Source: Xanthoparmelia taractica (taxonomy: Eukaryota; Ascomycota; Lecanoromycetes; Lecanorales; Parmeliaceae). From it: a stretch of 39,885 nucleotides of DNA. Position 1 is the first letter of the stretch; the number at the start of each line of letters is the position of its first letter. The position numbers and the translations under genes were made by a program. Of the stretch, positions 10,126 through 22,969 are shown one piece after another. Where the stretch lies: contig JANQBS010000324.1 of NCBI GenBank assembly GCA_033085395.1, positions 1 through 39,885 of the forward strand, given 5' to 3'. The notes under the pieces are model-generated. The model did no database searches. It had not been told where the DNA came from and saw nothing but the letters and a program-made list of their open reading frames with translations.

Positions 10126-13100
10126 TCGTAACTCATGTTTATTAAATTTATTAATTATATCTTATATCTTATCTATAACCTCTTTATTAAGTTATTCGTT
10201 ATATTCTTTAAAATAATCTTTTTAACGAATAAGATATTTTATCTTATTCTTTCGAGTACGTTTCTTACGTATAAACTTTATTAAGTATTCTTCTATCTTC
10301 GTTTATAAGCTTAGAAATAAAATATTTCGAAATATTCGAATTTTTTAATCTTCGTTAATACGATTTTAATAATAACACATAAAAGATAAGATAAATTCGA
10401 TAAGTTGGCTATAATTATAGTCGATACGCTTACTTTTCAATATATTTTTATATTCGAAAAGAATTAATTAGCTTATTAGATAGTTTTTTACTTAATCTAT
10501 TCTACTTTAAATTCTTTATAAAAAATATAATAAGATTATCACAATTAAACGTTTATAATTTATAATCCTTATTATAAAACTTCGCCTACGTTTTCTATAC
10601 GCTTTATTAATATCTCTTAAGCTCTTATCGAATCGTATCGATTTCTTTAATACGTTCTTTCGCTACGAGTATTTCTCTCTTAATAACGCTATTCTTAGCG
10701 ATTAGCTTAAGTTCTAATTAATAAATATATATTATAAGAAATAAACTATAATTTATTATTTTATATTCGCTTCGATAATATACGAATTCAATAATTAACA
10801 AAAGATTTACTTAATAATCTTATCGCTCTAAATAATATATTTTAAGATAATATTTTAAAGTTTAATTTTATCGTTTCGTTTATTCGTTAATTTAAGAATA
10901 AAAGATAATACTTAATCTACGCTTTATATATAATTAATAATAGACTTTCGATTAAAACGCACTTATAAAAATAAATCCTCGATTTATAATAATATCTTTA
11001 GATACTTTATATCGAAGTATAATTTCTTTTATAAATAACTTCTCGAGTTATATCGCATCGATTGTCTTATTAATTAATAAGTATCTTATTATTTTAATAT
11101 ATTTATCTATTATTATAAGAATCGTATTATAAACGTAATTCTTACGCTTACTTAGTGAAAGATTTATTATGAAATTTATGATAATTTCTCTTTATAATTT
11201 AGTGAGTAGCGAAAGCGCACTTAACTTACTATAGAGGCGATAACAATTTACTTTCACACGCTAATAGATATTATATATATAAATATACTTTATAATATCT
11301 ATTTTTATATTATTTTAATAATACTTTCTATCTATTAATTCGAGTATCTTATCGATATTAAAATATCTCGTCATAAGATTATCGTAATAGCGCTTTAATA
11401 GCTTTTCACGAATTAAGTCTTCTACGAAAATATATAACTTATTATTACATCTTAATAGCCCTTAATTATTCTAAGTTTAAGCTCCGACGCTCTGCGTTTA
11501 TCTATTTTATACTTTATTAGCTTTATATTATTTAATAAGAGCGTTCTCTTATTAAAGTATCTTTATAAATTTATAAATAAACTTATTATTTACATTATAT
11601 ATCGTTTTATTAACTATTAATATCTTAATAATTAAGCGTGAAATAAATTATTTATAATTAATAGTTTTAATAATAGAGTTAAGTCGCTTATTAATTTCGT
11701 TGCGTTTATATTAAATAAGCGTCTCGCTTAAATTTCCTTTAATTCGAGATTAAGATTCTTTAAGTCTTAAAGAATATATTACGTTTAAATAAATTTCTTA
11801 TATTACTATAGCTATTAAATTTTTAAGCGCTATTCTTTTTATAAACGCTTCTTCTCGCGAATTAATATTTAAGAAACTCTTATTTATACTTAGATCGTTT
11901 AATATCACGAGATACTCACGATTAAGACTATATTATTTATTCGTATAGCTTACGCTATTCGCGTATACTATTTTAATAATAGCAAAAATAAGATTCGAAA
12001 GATATTCGACTTTAATTAGCTTCTACTATAGCGTAAAAAGAAGTTTATTAATCATGTCTTTTCCGCTCTTATAATCGAATTATCTTAATAACGTATTAGC
12101 GAGATTTGTTTTACTCGATCTTTACGAAATTAAGAAATTGTAGAGAGATAGTTTTATTACTTAACGAACTTATCTACTATTTAATATCGACTATTTTATA
12201 AAGTATTTTAAATTATTATAATCGATTAATATTTTAATAAGATAAAAACTTTTTTCTAGATAATAACGCTAATGCTTAAACGCCTTTACAATTATAAAAA
12301 GCTCTTAATTATATATTTTATAATTATACTTCGCGTCGATTATTTTTCTCGAATAAAAAGCGACGAGATATTACTAATTATTTATATATAATTAAGTTAA
12401 TATGTATATTAAATCGAATAGAGAATTATTAATCTCGATTTAAATTAATAATTAAGAATTAAAGTATTTTAAGAGAGACGTATCTATAAAGACCGCCTTT
12501 AGCTTTTAAAATACACACTTCGTAACTTCGAATTATAAAAGGAATCTCGACTTAACACTCTTTTCGCTTCTCTTAAGAAGTCTTATTAAAGAAATTATAA
12601 TCTAAGAATAATAATAAATAAATCTTCGATAGAAGTTTATAAATTTTAAAAAGATTTATACGTTATAATAACTCTTCAATTTTAATTACTCTTAAATTAT
12701 AATTACTCTACGTTTATTTATTATAACGTCGATAATAGATATTATGAAATTAAGAAATTTCACTTTAGTAACGAAGAATTCGCATTTCTTTAGATGTATA
12801 CAAAGGCCGCATCGCCGAAGTCGATTTAATATCTATTTCACGTAATTTAAATACTTATCTTTTAAATTAAAATAGATAAAATATTATCTAGATATATTCC
12901 GTAGAAACGATTTACTAGCTTTGTTAAAGTCTTATTAATATAAGCTTAAAAGATTATTAAGGCATTTATTAATTCGAATAATATTATTATATACTCGAAA
13001 TAATTATAACGAGTATAAAATATCGTTTTTTACTCGTTATTCTTATAAATTCGTATTCGATAATAAGCGTTCTTTAAATCGAATTTTATATATCTTTAAC

Positions 13101-13705
13101 GTCGTTTAGGCGATTAAGCGTCTCGCTAATCAAGAATAACAAATTATAATTTTTAACGATTATCTTATTTAATTTACGATAGTCGACATATAAATATAAT
13201 TCTTTATCTTTCTTTAAAATAAATAAGATAAGGGCTTCCATTAAACTCGTAGAATATCTAATTTAATTTTTTGCTAGAGCTTCGTCGAGATAGATTCTTA
13301 ATATTATAAGCTCGATATTAAATAAGGTATATAGCGGGTTAAACGAAGACTTCGCTATCGTTTCGATGGCGTAATTATAATCCTTATACGATGAAAGTTA
13401 TTTTATCTCTTTCGATAAGAATATATCTTTATATTTTTTGAATTTATCGAGAAGCTTCTAGATAGTCTTCGCGCTATTTATTCAAATATTCTATACTCTC
13501 GCTACGTTATAGATATATCTCTTCTATATTAGAATATTCGTTATAATTAGAATATAAAAAGTCTTATAATTATTTAAAGTATTAGTAAATTATTAAAGTT
13601 TTAGAATCTTAAGTAACTACTTTTTAACTTTAAAACGCTAAGTTTAATCGATTATATCTATCTTAATATTATTATCGATTAAAGTAAAAAAATCGAATAC
13701 TATTA
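10126..13705 (-). pseudogene. Gypsy element A (chromovirus) pol: RT, RNase H, integrase, chromodomain; RIP-inactivated
   Basis: Ty3/Gypsy polyprotein read on the - strand. RT at about 13320-12600 carries ALILFILKKDKE, then LYVDYRKLNK (family form LRFCVDYRxLN), then FINFYRRFI further on. RNase H follows (NLKYF near 12200). Integrase at about 11170-10650 shows SLSKRKNYVYNTILIIIDKYIKI, the start of the catalytic core. A chromodomain at about 10300-10130 reads KIKYLIR and KDYFKEYNE with stops at the two expected Trp positions. The order RT-RNaseH-IN-chromodomain identifies a chromovirus. Stops are almost all TAA/TAG on the coding strand. The 5' side of pol is separated by the TIR element at 13706-14891. 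Confidence 0.85.
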
Positions 13706-14891
13706 ATACGGGCCGGAAAGGTCTGGTATAATTGGTGGGATATCCCATATCATACCGTACCATATCATACCATGGGAGGATATTATGGGGGGGTCATACA
13801 AGATCACTTATAAAGATATGGGATGGGAAATTATTAATATCATGGAATGATCTAAGAAATTTCTAATATATGTAGAGATATCCTATAATATAGATTATTT
13901 CTTATATTAGATGGCGAATAAGATAAGAAATACTTCTTGCGCTAACTGCTAGCATGAAATATAGACTCTCGTCTTACGAATCTATATATATTAAATATTA
14001 GTAATAGCTAGAATAATAACTAGAATTTATATATCTTAGCTAAAGTTATTAATAGATCTTTTCCTTATCTTTAAATAGCGTTCTATTTCTTCGAATTATA
14101 TTAGCTTTTTTAAAAGTTCTCGTTAATTAGACTAACGCGAATCTTATTAAGAAGCTCTTATAAGAATAATTAAATAATATACGCTATGCAGAGAATATAT
14201 TTAAGACTTCTTATATTCTACTCTTTAAGATTAAATAAATTATTAAATCTTTATATTATTTATACGAAGCGTGTAACTTTAATAACTAAGAATATATAAT
14301 TGTGAAGAATAATCGTAAATTCTTTTTATAATGTAAAGAGAGAAAAGGGAAATTTGCTATCGTAGAATAAATAGTAGATTACTATTATAATTAGCGTGCT
14401 AGTAATTCTTTTAATAATTAAATAAATTAAATATACTAATAGTAATAGAAATAATTCGCCAAGTCTTAGATAATTACGAAGATCTTTCGTAACACGATAT
14501 TAAATGCGATAGCGAGCTTAGCTTAATAACGTGATGATGAAATAAAGTAATGATAATAATAATAATAAAGTGAAGTAATAACTAGAATGATGGCTAGAAT
14601 ACTTAATAATGTGATAATAAAGTAAAGTAATAACTAGAATAATAACTAGAATACGTTCGCATGATTCTATATAGAGTAACATCTTCTATATATAGTATAT
14701 TTCTCATATCTCTACATATAACATAAAATATCCCTACATATATTAGAAATTTCTTAGATTATTTCATGATATTAGCACGTCTTTTAGATTATCCCATAAA
14801 AATCAAATAATATAATCTCAATACCATACCATATCATGATATGGTATCGACACCCCATATCCCAGACCATCCCAGACCTTTTCGACCCGTA
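13706..14891 (+). mobile_element. 1186-bp TIR element with 8-bp TSD, related to the MITE family at its termini
   Basis: Starts TACGGGCCGGAAAGGTCTGG and ends CCTTTTCGACCCGTA. The 8-bp direct duplication ACTATTAA lies at 13698-13705 and 14892-14899. The subterminal regions are also inverted copies of each other over roughly 200 bp (both contain AAGAAATTTCTAATATATG or its complement) and are rich in short CATACC/GGTATG words. A tandem array of about 55-bp units (GTAATAACTAGAAT repeats) lies at about 14520-14650. No transposase ORF is evident, so it is probably non-autonomous. The terminal octamer and duplication length match the MITEs, suggesting the same transposase type (hAT-like favoured, Mutator-like possible). 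It interrupts Gypsy element A. Confidence 0.85.
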
Positions 14892-14990
14892 ACTATTAAG
14901 AATCTCTCTTTATTAATAATATAAAATATATATTCGCAATATTTAATACGACTTCAATTATCTCGTAATCGATACGTTTGTAATAGCAAT
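14892..14990 (-). pseudogene. Gypsy element A pol, upstream fragment beyond the TIR insertion
   Basis: Short continuation of the Gypsy A reading on the - strand, 5' of the inserted TIR element. The duplicated ACTATTAA shows that the DNA was contiguous with 13705 before insertion. On the - strand 13705 downwards reads into a protease-RT linker containing KEIK and LSSYKDYNYAIE, equivalent to the family's PPHRxYDHxI block. The piece above 14892 should be the protease end, but it is too short and mutated to show the active-site motif. Confidence 0.5.
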
Positions 14991-15165
14991 GGAATATATA
15001 GTTAGTGTGTCAATTGAGTGTGTAATTCTTAATTATTCTAAGTTGGAAAATTCTATCTAAGTCAGGGCCAGCCAAGCACTTTCCTTGGCCAAGCACTTGC
15101 CTTATGATTGACTTGGTAAGTACGTTTTTCGTGATAGTATCCGCCGAAATAGAAGAAAAAGCGAG
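14991..15165. other. Less-RIPed island with repeated CCAAGCACTT motif
   Basis: Contrasts with its surroundings by keeping many CpA/TpG and GC-rich words. CCAAGCACTT occurs twice, 18 bp apart, in GCCAGCCAAGCACTTTCCTT and GGCCAAGCACTTGCC, and TTGGCCAA is an internal palindrome. It lies between Gypsy element A and the 3' side of Gypsy element B. It may be a single-copy remnant, an LTR edge or the terminus of another DNA transposon; I cannot decide which. Confidence 0.45.
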
Positions 15166-16190
15166 CGACCTCGCTAACTATATATATGTTGAAGTTATAT
15201 AGAACTTTGTTATTTAAGTAAACTCGTTAATAGCAGCGTGATAGTATATTAATATTAGCGGGAAGTTAGTAATAGTGAGGTTATTTCGACGATTACATTA
15301 TATAGTTAGAATATTAATTAGTATATAAATAATAATAATACCTTCATGCTATAAATAACGATTATATATTGCTTTCTTTAATAATTATATAAACGTTATC
15401 GAGTAGAGAAGAGTATATCTCGATTGATAATACTCGTTAAATTGTTTAAATATAGCGATAAGATAAATAGATGTAGTGCGGCGTTATCTAGATATAGTAT
15501 TGTTATAATATTAAGTATATTTCCTTAAATACTTTCTATTTTATTTATAAAGACATTAATGAAGTAGCGATATTATACTTTTAAGACGATCTCTTTTTTT
15601 TACGAACGATTAAAAAGGCGGAGATAAGATTATAGAAACAAGTGTGATAGGTGTAATAGCTCGAATTCTAGCTGCTTTCTCTTTATATTTCTTTATTAAT
15701 ATAGAAGCATTATTAAGATCTTTGATATTATATCACTAATTATATTTAGAATTATATTTCTTTTATCTAACTAGATATTCTATAGTTAAATTACGTCTCT
15801 TTTTAATAATTCGTTTATTGAGAAGTTATTCGATTTCTAAGTTAACTATATTATTATTATTTATAGAAATAGACGAAATATATTAAGGCTGAGAACGTTA
15901 AAAAGAATCGTTCTGCGACGTAGGATAAGGCTTTAACTATGCTATTGTAAAGATAGAATAAATTCTTTATTCTATAGAAATATCAAGTCTATAGACAAGT
16001 TTATCTATTCTATTTATTACTTGAAATAAATTAATATATTATTATAATAGCTTATTAATAATATTAAGAGTAGATAAGATTTTATAGTCTTTATGTAGTC
16101 GAAGAAGTATTTATTCTTCTATTCTAAGAAATATTAATTAATGCTTTCTATCGTAATAAAATTTATTAAATATTTAAGTAAAATCGATAA
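15166..16190. other. RIPed sequence, probable 3' part of Gypsy element B
   Basis: No distinct gene. The DNA is downstream of the integrase of the - strand Gypsy element B and probably contains its integrase C-terminus and 3' non-coding end. CGTGATAGTAT occurs twice, at about 15129 and 15236. No polypurine tract or LTR could be delimited. Confidence 0.35.
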
Positions 16191-19100
16191 TATCTTTAAT
16201 TGTAATTCGTGTAAAGACGTGATTGATTTTAATTAGTAAACGAAGCAAATTTAAAGATCTATTTAAAGTAAAATTATAGATTATTTCGCTCGACGTAATC
16301 TTAATCTCAAAAGAGACGAAGTTATTTAAAAAAGTCTATATTCGTGATAGCACTTTCGGCCATAAAAAAGATCTTTTAAGGATATATACGAAGTATCTTA
16401 AAACTATCTCAGCGATTTGATTAGTACGTTCGCTCGTATCGTTAATCTACGAATAATAGATTATTAAATAAAGTAGAGAAATCTTTAATAATTTAAAGAG
16501 CGATTCTTAAAGCTTCGAAAAGAATTTTCTATCTCGATCGCTAATAATAGTCTTTAAGATTTCTTAATTAATAATATCAAATTAATTTAAAAGTGCTTTT
16601 ATTTAATTAGATACTTTTTAAGTTAATTTATTTAAAATTAATTAAATAGCTTTTATAAACTTATAGATAATAGATATAATATAATTTAATCTCTAATTTA
16701 ATAGAGATAATATTAGAATAAAATTAATAATTAGAGTATAAAAAGGCACGAACGAAGATAAGATTAGCTATAAACTATCGTAAGATACGTATTTTCTTAT
16801 TTATAGCACTAAACACTCTAAATAATATCGAATAAAGTCTCTTAAGTGCCTTATAATTCTATAAATATATTAGGATAATATAACGATCTTATAGTATCTC
16901 TAAAAGTTAGGATGCTCTTCTTTATATATTAAAGTGAGAATATTCTTTATTAGTAATAATGAAATATAATATCGTTATTGACTAATAGTTCTATTAATAT
17001 AAAAGATAAGATCTCGCTATATTTCGTAAGTGAGACTTTGTTATTTTTATTCTTAATTTTCTTTTAATCGAGGCGAAAAATAGAGGTTAATATTATTAAT
17101 AAAGAGATGCTTTCCTCGGACGAAAGATAAAGATATTACGTTCTCGCTAGCTAGATTATTATTAATATCGAGCTATGCAGAAATCCTTTTCTAATAACCA
17201 TCTTCTTGATAGCCTTAAATGCACTTCTCATGAAATAAAGCATTTATTTCTATTAAGCTTACGATATATAGAGTATTTAACTTCGAATAATAATAAGGTA
17301 GCGAATTATCTTTATTTAGACTTATAAGCCTTAAAAGAGCATTAAACATAATATGCTCTTTGTTAGGTTTGTGAGAGATAACTAGATTAAACTATCTTAA
17401 GAATCAAGTAGCCCGAATTAAACGAATATTTATTCTTATTATTAGTGTGATTGAAATAATTGAATTTTACTTTATAATATCAATAATAATAGAGTAATCG
17501 ATCTATATTCTTATAGGATACTTTAAAGATTTAATTATATATCTTATTTTCTTTAGATATCAAATAAGGTTGGTAATTTCTAATTTTATAGATTAATAAT
17601 TTCTTTTTATTATAGTTAGAAGTCTTAATAAAAAAAGAATAGACTTCGTTTATATACGAGAAGATTATCTATCTTTGTTACTATATATATTCGATTTAAT
17701 ATAAAAGACTATCAACTTAAAATTAAACTTTTTTAAGATATTTAAGTTAATTTATAGAGTTCGAGTATTATTAAAATATATTAGTATTATTGACTGAGAT
17801 AGTATTCCTTGAAGAAGCTAAAAAGAAGCTAATTACTTCTTTAACGTTATAGATAGTTTTATTTTAAAAGAGTATTATTTTCGCTAATATTTAGAGTTTA
17901 GCGCTTTCTTAAGAAATAGTATTTTGAGATTTTATAAGAGCTGTGTTAATTATATATAGAAATAAATATACTAACGCAGATAGCTAGTTAATTTTAAATA
18001 GTATTTGAGTTCTTTTAAAGTGCTAAGATACTATAATTTTAAAATAGCTTTAAGTTTATCTTTTAATAAAATTAAGTCGAAAGAATTAACTTTTCTATTT
18101 AATAAATTAACGTTTAAATATCTTAAAAAGACTTTTATAGAAGAAATAGTAATATTAAATCTCACGAAAAGCTTAAATAGCTAACGAAGATCTTATAAAT
18201 ACTATTAAAAAGTCGTAGCACTCGTAATTACATTATTAACGTAAGCTTTTGCGTTAAGAATATATTATAAAATCTTATCGATTTAACGTTAAATATAAGT
18301 AATCGAATTTATATAATTTATAATTAAAATATTAAAGGTTTTCTAACCTCTGTGATTTATAACTATCTATATATAACGATAGTTTGAATATATTCGCTAT
18401 TAATAGAAAAACGAAGTAGTATTAATTATTAAAATAAAATTATAATTAGTTAGTATCTTAATTATATTCTATTGAAGAGGCATTAAATATATATCTCGAA
18501 GTAATAGATTATTTAAATTTCGAATATTAATTATCAATCTTTTCTTAATAATGCTATTAAATAGTGTTTTTTATATAACAAATATCGAATAGAAGAAGAA
18601 TATAAAATCTTTAATTTATTTAAGTCTTTTCTATTCGTGTAACTTATTAAAGACTTTATCGATTATTTCTCGATCTCGTATACTTAAGAGATAAATTTTA
18701 ACTTTTTCGCTAATCTTAATTTATTAATTATCTCTTAGCGAAAGCTTTATTTATTTCTCTTCTATTACTTTAATAAAGTCTATATCTTATTAGATCTCTA
18801 AGAATTCGTTAATTAGATCGACTAATGTAGTTCTAGCCTATATATTTTTAAAAATCATAACTTTATTTAATAGCTTAGTTTCTTTAGTTAATAAAAAAGT
18901 TAATTAATTTAAGCTCAAGTTTATACTTAAAATTATAATTATTTTCGTTAAAGCGAATTTAGATTCGATATTAATTTGAAAGTAATTTTCGTAATTTATT
19001 TTAAGAATATTCTTAAGTCTTAATTTTCTTAAAATTTAAATAGATATATTAGACTCGTTTTGAATTAGAATTCTAGTTATTATATAATTAATTAAATAAG

Positions 19101-19440
19101 CGAATATTATTAAATTCGTCTATATTGCTAGCTTAAATAAGAAATCACGATTATTAGAAAGATTAATTTCCTTAATTAATAGAATTATCTCGCTGTGCGA
19201 AGACATGAAAATAAATAATTTAATATAGATCTTTCTTCGAATAAACTCGTCTTGAGATCAAGCAATAATATTAATCGTAGTGCTATAGCTATTAATTCTT
19301 ACTTTCTTATTAACTACGTTAATAATAATTTCTTCGAGCTCGATAATATTTATTTTAATAAGTATTTTAATACGTAAACTATCGATAATATATAATTTTC
19401 TACGAAAATATATAAGCACTTATCGACCTTAATTATTAAT
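16191..19440 (-). pseudogene. Gypsy element B pol (protease-RT linker, RT, RNase H, integrase), RIP-inactivated
   Basis: A different Ty3/Gypsy lineage from element A, also on the - strand. The protease-RT linker at about 19420-18900 reads RDFLFKLAI and ILIQNESN. RT at about 18560-18205 shows NIRNLNNLLLRDIYLMPLQ, NTTSFFYQ-like and NHRG residues, then AYVNNVI. These equal the lineage motifs DIRxLNxIxxPDxYPLPLQ, DCxSFFYQW and AYVDDVV. Integrase at about 16565-16230 reads IISDRDRKFFSKL, then SERTNQIAEIVLRYF, then LWPKVLSRI, a clear match to the integrase core with the Asp and Glu catalytic context. Stops are mainly TAA/TAG. No chromodomain was found. MITE copy 6 marks its upstream edge. Confidence 0.85.
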
Positions 19441-19544
19441 TCCAGGAAGATAGATATCTTAAGTAATATACTCCGATGTCTCGTGCTTAGAAGCATTAAT
19501 CTCACGTACTTGTAAAGGTGTTGTTATTTTGAAGATAGCTATAT

Positions 19545-19831
19545 TACGGGTCGGAAAGGTGTGGTATATTTGATGGTATGGGACTAGTTTTTCGAATATC
19601 ATACCGAAAGGTATAGGATATCCCATACTCCCATTAAGTTTTTAATAAATATATTACGTAATATTTTTTTATATTCTAAAAATACGTAAAAAGCTTAAGC
19701 TAACGCTTATATATTTATAAAATTCTATAAATAGATTAAAAAGATATAATTTTTAAAAAAAAGTTAAAAAAAAGTTGAAAAAAAGTTGAAAACGACTATG
19801 TTCAACAGATACCACACCTTTCCGACCCGTA
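19545..19831 (+). mobile_element. MITE copy 6, complete, with an extra A-rich unit
   Basis: A 287-bp member with intact termini (TACGGGTCGGAAAGGTGTGG at the left). It is 11 bp longer than most copies because the A-rich tract has three GTTGAAAAAAA-like units instead of two. The 8-bp flanks AGCTATAT and GTTATAAA do not match. The left flank belongs to - strand Gypsy element B; the right flank is different DNA that reads on the + strand. Confidence 0.92.
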
Positions 19832-20507
19832 GTTATAAATAAAAAAATAAAAAGATTATAAATAATAAAAAATAAGATAATAGAGCGATTATATAGCGTT
19901 ATTATAACTTAAATTAGATAATATAATAAATCGTATTAAACTTAAAGCTATAAAATAAGTAATTTAATAATATTAATAATTAAGAACTTAAAATAAAGAT
20001 ATCTAAGTAAGAAGTTAATTTATAAGTATATAAGATCTTTTCGAATTATAGATAAAATATAATTATAAATATATTACTTATTATTATCTTTTACGTATAA
20101 AATTATAATATCTTTTATATATTATTACTTAAATTATATTATATATACGATTATAATAAAGTAGCGAAATTCTTTATATAGACTTTTAAGCTTATTAATA
20201 AGATTAAGAAACGAGAAAACGTTTAATATAAGATTAAATTAATTAATTAAAACGAAGAATATAATTAATAATTATTAAATAAAGAACTTAAGCGTATTAA
20301 TAAATTAACTTAGATTTATAATACGTAGAAGATTAATAAGTAAAAGTATTAAATATTAAATATAAAAACTACTTAATTAGACTAATAATCGTTATTAAGT
20401 AAGCGAAGACGTTGAAAATAAAAGTAAATATAATAATTATTTTAATGTATTAAATAATTATAGAAATATTTTTATATTTATTAATATAATTATTTAATTA
20501 AATAAAA
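19832..20507 (+). other. RIPed coding-like DNA on the + strand, family not identified
   Basis: Purine-rich on the + strand with TAA/TAG stops at intervals. The translation is Gln-, Lys- and Ile-rich when TAA/TAG are read as Gln, for example YIALLQLKLDN near 19900. It would fit an N-terminal gag or a coiled-coil region of a retroelement, but I see no diagnostic motif. It ends where the inverted-repeat arm begins. Confidence 0.35.
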
Positions 20508-22653
20508 AATTTATAATTTAATTATTTAATTAAATAATATTATATTAAGAATATATTATATTAAATTAAAGTATATATTATTATAGATATAATTTATTAA
20601 AGAGACGCTTAATACGTATTATAGAAAAATATAATTAAATTTATTTAGCTCGTTATATATTAAAATAAAATAAAAAAAATCTCTATTATAGCGATAGAGA
20701 TTAAATAAAAAAAGTATATTAAGCGAGATTCTTATTCGAGAGAAAAGAATTCTTAAAGAGATTCTTATTCGAAAAGCTCGCTTATTTAATATTACTCTTA
20801 TTAGAGATAACTTCTCTTAATTTCATCTTATAAATATTTATATTATTTATCTTCTCTTAAAAAAGCTTATTATAATCTTTAAACTCTTTAATACGTTTAT
20901 ATATTATTTTAAATTTTTTTTTCGCAACTTAAAAATCGCGTTAAATAATTATAATAATAATAATCGCTTAATTATTAATAATTATAATTAAACTTTATTT
21001 CTTACGAAATTAAATAATCTTATAATTAATATATACTCGAATATAATATATTAATATTATAATTTCGAGAATTTAATAAATTTAATAAAGAACTTTTCTA
21101 ATCTTTTTATAAAGAAAAAACGAAATCTTTATATAATCTCGAATTTTCTTTTTAACGCTCTTATAATAAAAATAAAACGAGAATTTATCTTTAATATAAT
21201 TATTATCGAAATAAATAAAATATTAATAATAAGAAAAAGTAAATATTATCTTATATTAGCGTGCGATAGCGAAGTATTAAGAAACTTACTTATTATTATT
21301 TTATAAGCTATCTTAAATATTAATATATATTAATATTAGCGTAGCGATTGAAAAAATTTAATAATATTTATAATAAAGAAGTTAAAAGAAGTTATAATAA
21401 TAAGTATTTAATTATTAATACGTTAATGTTAATATATTTAAGAATAATATTATAGCGTTAAAGTAAAAACTTATAAAAAATATATTAGATATTATAAAGA
21501 AGAGAAAAATTTTAAAAAAGCGAAGATAAATTTATTAATATTAAAAGACGCTAATAATTATTACTTATAACCTTATCGTCGATATATTGTTAATAAAGTT
21601 TTTCTAATAATTTCAATTAATCGAATCGTCGTATTATCGATATCGTTATTAATAAAATAATAAATTAATAAATTAATTTTACGCTCTTTTATTATAGAAA
21701 TTAAAATAGTTCTATAAAGAGATATAAAAGCGTAACTATTATTTATTTAATAATAGTTCGCTAAGAATTAGAATAAATAACGTATAATATATATATTTTA
21801 GAATAGCTAATAGAATACGCTATAGAAGTAATATCGTATATAGAAGAATTTCTTTTACGCGTCTATAAAAAGAATTAAAAGAATTCTTTAATAAATTATT
21901 AATAATATATATCGTTTATTATAGATATATTAATCTAATATTATAAAAACGATAGCGTATCGAAAGAACTCTTTTTTCTTATTACTTAAAGAGATTAAGA
22001 TTTTTTAATAAATCTTCTACGTATACTTAGCGATTATATTATTATTAGTTTATAAATAATAGAATTAATCGTAATATATCGAATTAATTATTAATACTCT
22101 AAGAGTACTATTAAGATTATTATATTATAAAAAAGATTTATATTATATATTAAAATTAGTATAATAGAATTAAGATAATTATAATTAATAGATATTATAT
22201 ATATAATAATATTAACGTGCGTCTATAACGCGTATCTTTTATTATTAATAATTAAAATTAATATTATAAAAGTAATATTATTTACGAATATTTTTTCTTA
22301 TTTTTCACGAAGTTTAAACATTTTTTATATTACGTAATAAAAATATTATATTAAATAATACTTAAGAATTAAGACTTAAGAGAGAAGATAATTATTAGAT
22401 CTAGCGCTATATACGTCTTAACGTCGATTAACTATAAGTCTAAAGTTTATTACGAGATTATAGCGAGATTTAAAATCTAAGGCCTTAGCGAGACCTTAAC
22501 GATTATATATTTTCTTCGTATATTCTAGAATTTTCGTGTTTCTTAGAGAATTAATTCTATTAGAACTTAGTATCTAATAAAGAAATTACTATCGTATCGA
22601 CTATACGTCTCTTATATTGATTAGGTCGCTTACTAAGCGCTAGCGAATTAACT
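20508..22653 (-). repeat. Inverted repeat arm 1 (about 2.15 kb)
   Basis: The complement of this stretch matches 25741-28104 almost throughout once MITE copy 8 is removed. Shared landmarks include CGCTTAGTAAGCGACC/CGCTTAGCAAGCGACC, AGAGACGTATAGTCGATACG, GCTAAGGCCTTAGAT and ATAGCGCTAGATCTAATAAT. Differences are mainly C/T and G/A transitions. The original element type is uncertain. The end nearest the loop has LTR-like features in one orientation (a GATCTAATA end), while the other orientation is open over long stretches and could be gag. Confidence 0.8.
22564..22571 (-). other. Uninserted paralogous target site for MITE copy 8
   Basis: In arm 1 the sequence on the - strand reads TTAGATACTAAGTTCTAATA without interruption. 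In arm 2 the same place reads TTAGATATTAAGTT, MITE copy 8, ATTAAGTTCTAGTA. A single ACTAAGTT here corresponds to the duplicated ATTAAGTT there (one C/T difference). This shows directly that insertion duplicated 8 bp and that the element begins with TACGGG. Confidence 0.9.
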
Positions 22654-22969
22654 TCTTACAAAGAGATCGAAGAAAAGAAGAAGATTTAATTAAAAATCTA
22701 TCGTAATTAGTAATAGCAATCTCGATTTTATAAGAATAAGTCTAATAATAATTATAATTAATATTAATCTCGCTCTTAATAGTTATAATAGTAAGTATTA
22801 AACTCTAATTAATAATTATATTATAGCGACTATTAATATTAATAATTCTACTATACTTAACTATATTAATCTTTATTTTATATCTTTTAAAATTCTTATT
22901 TATCGCGAGATACTTATTTTATTCGTTAGTCTTAAAACGAATTATCGTTTTTATCGTTTTAATAGTCTT

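Noticed and set aside
14520..14655. Short tandem repeats that might be a CRISPR-like or minisatellite array
   Set aside because: Units are imperfect, directly adjacent, without spacers, and are part of the 1.19-kb TIR element; similar repeats occur in the partial copy at about 38240-38320.
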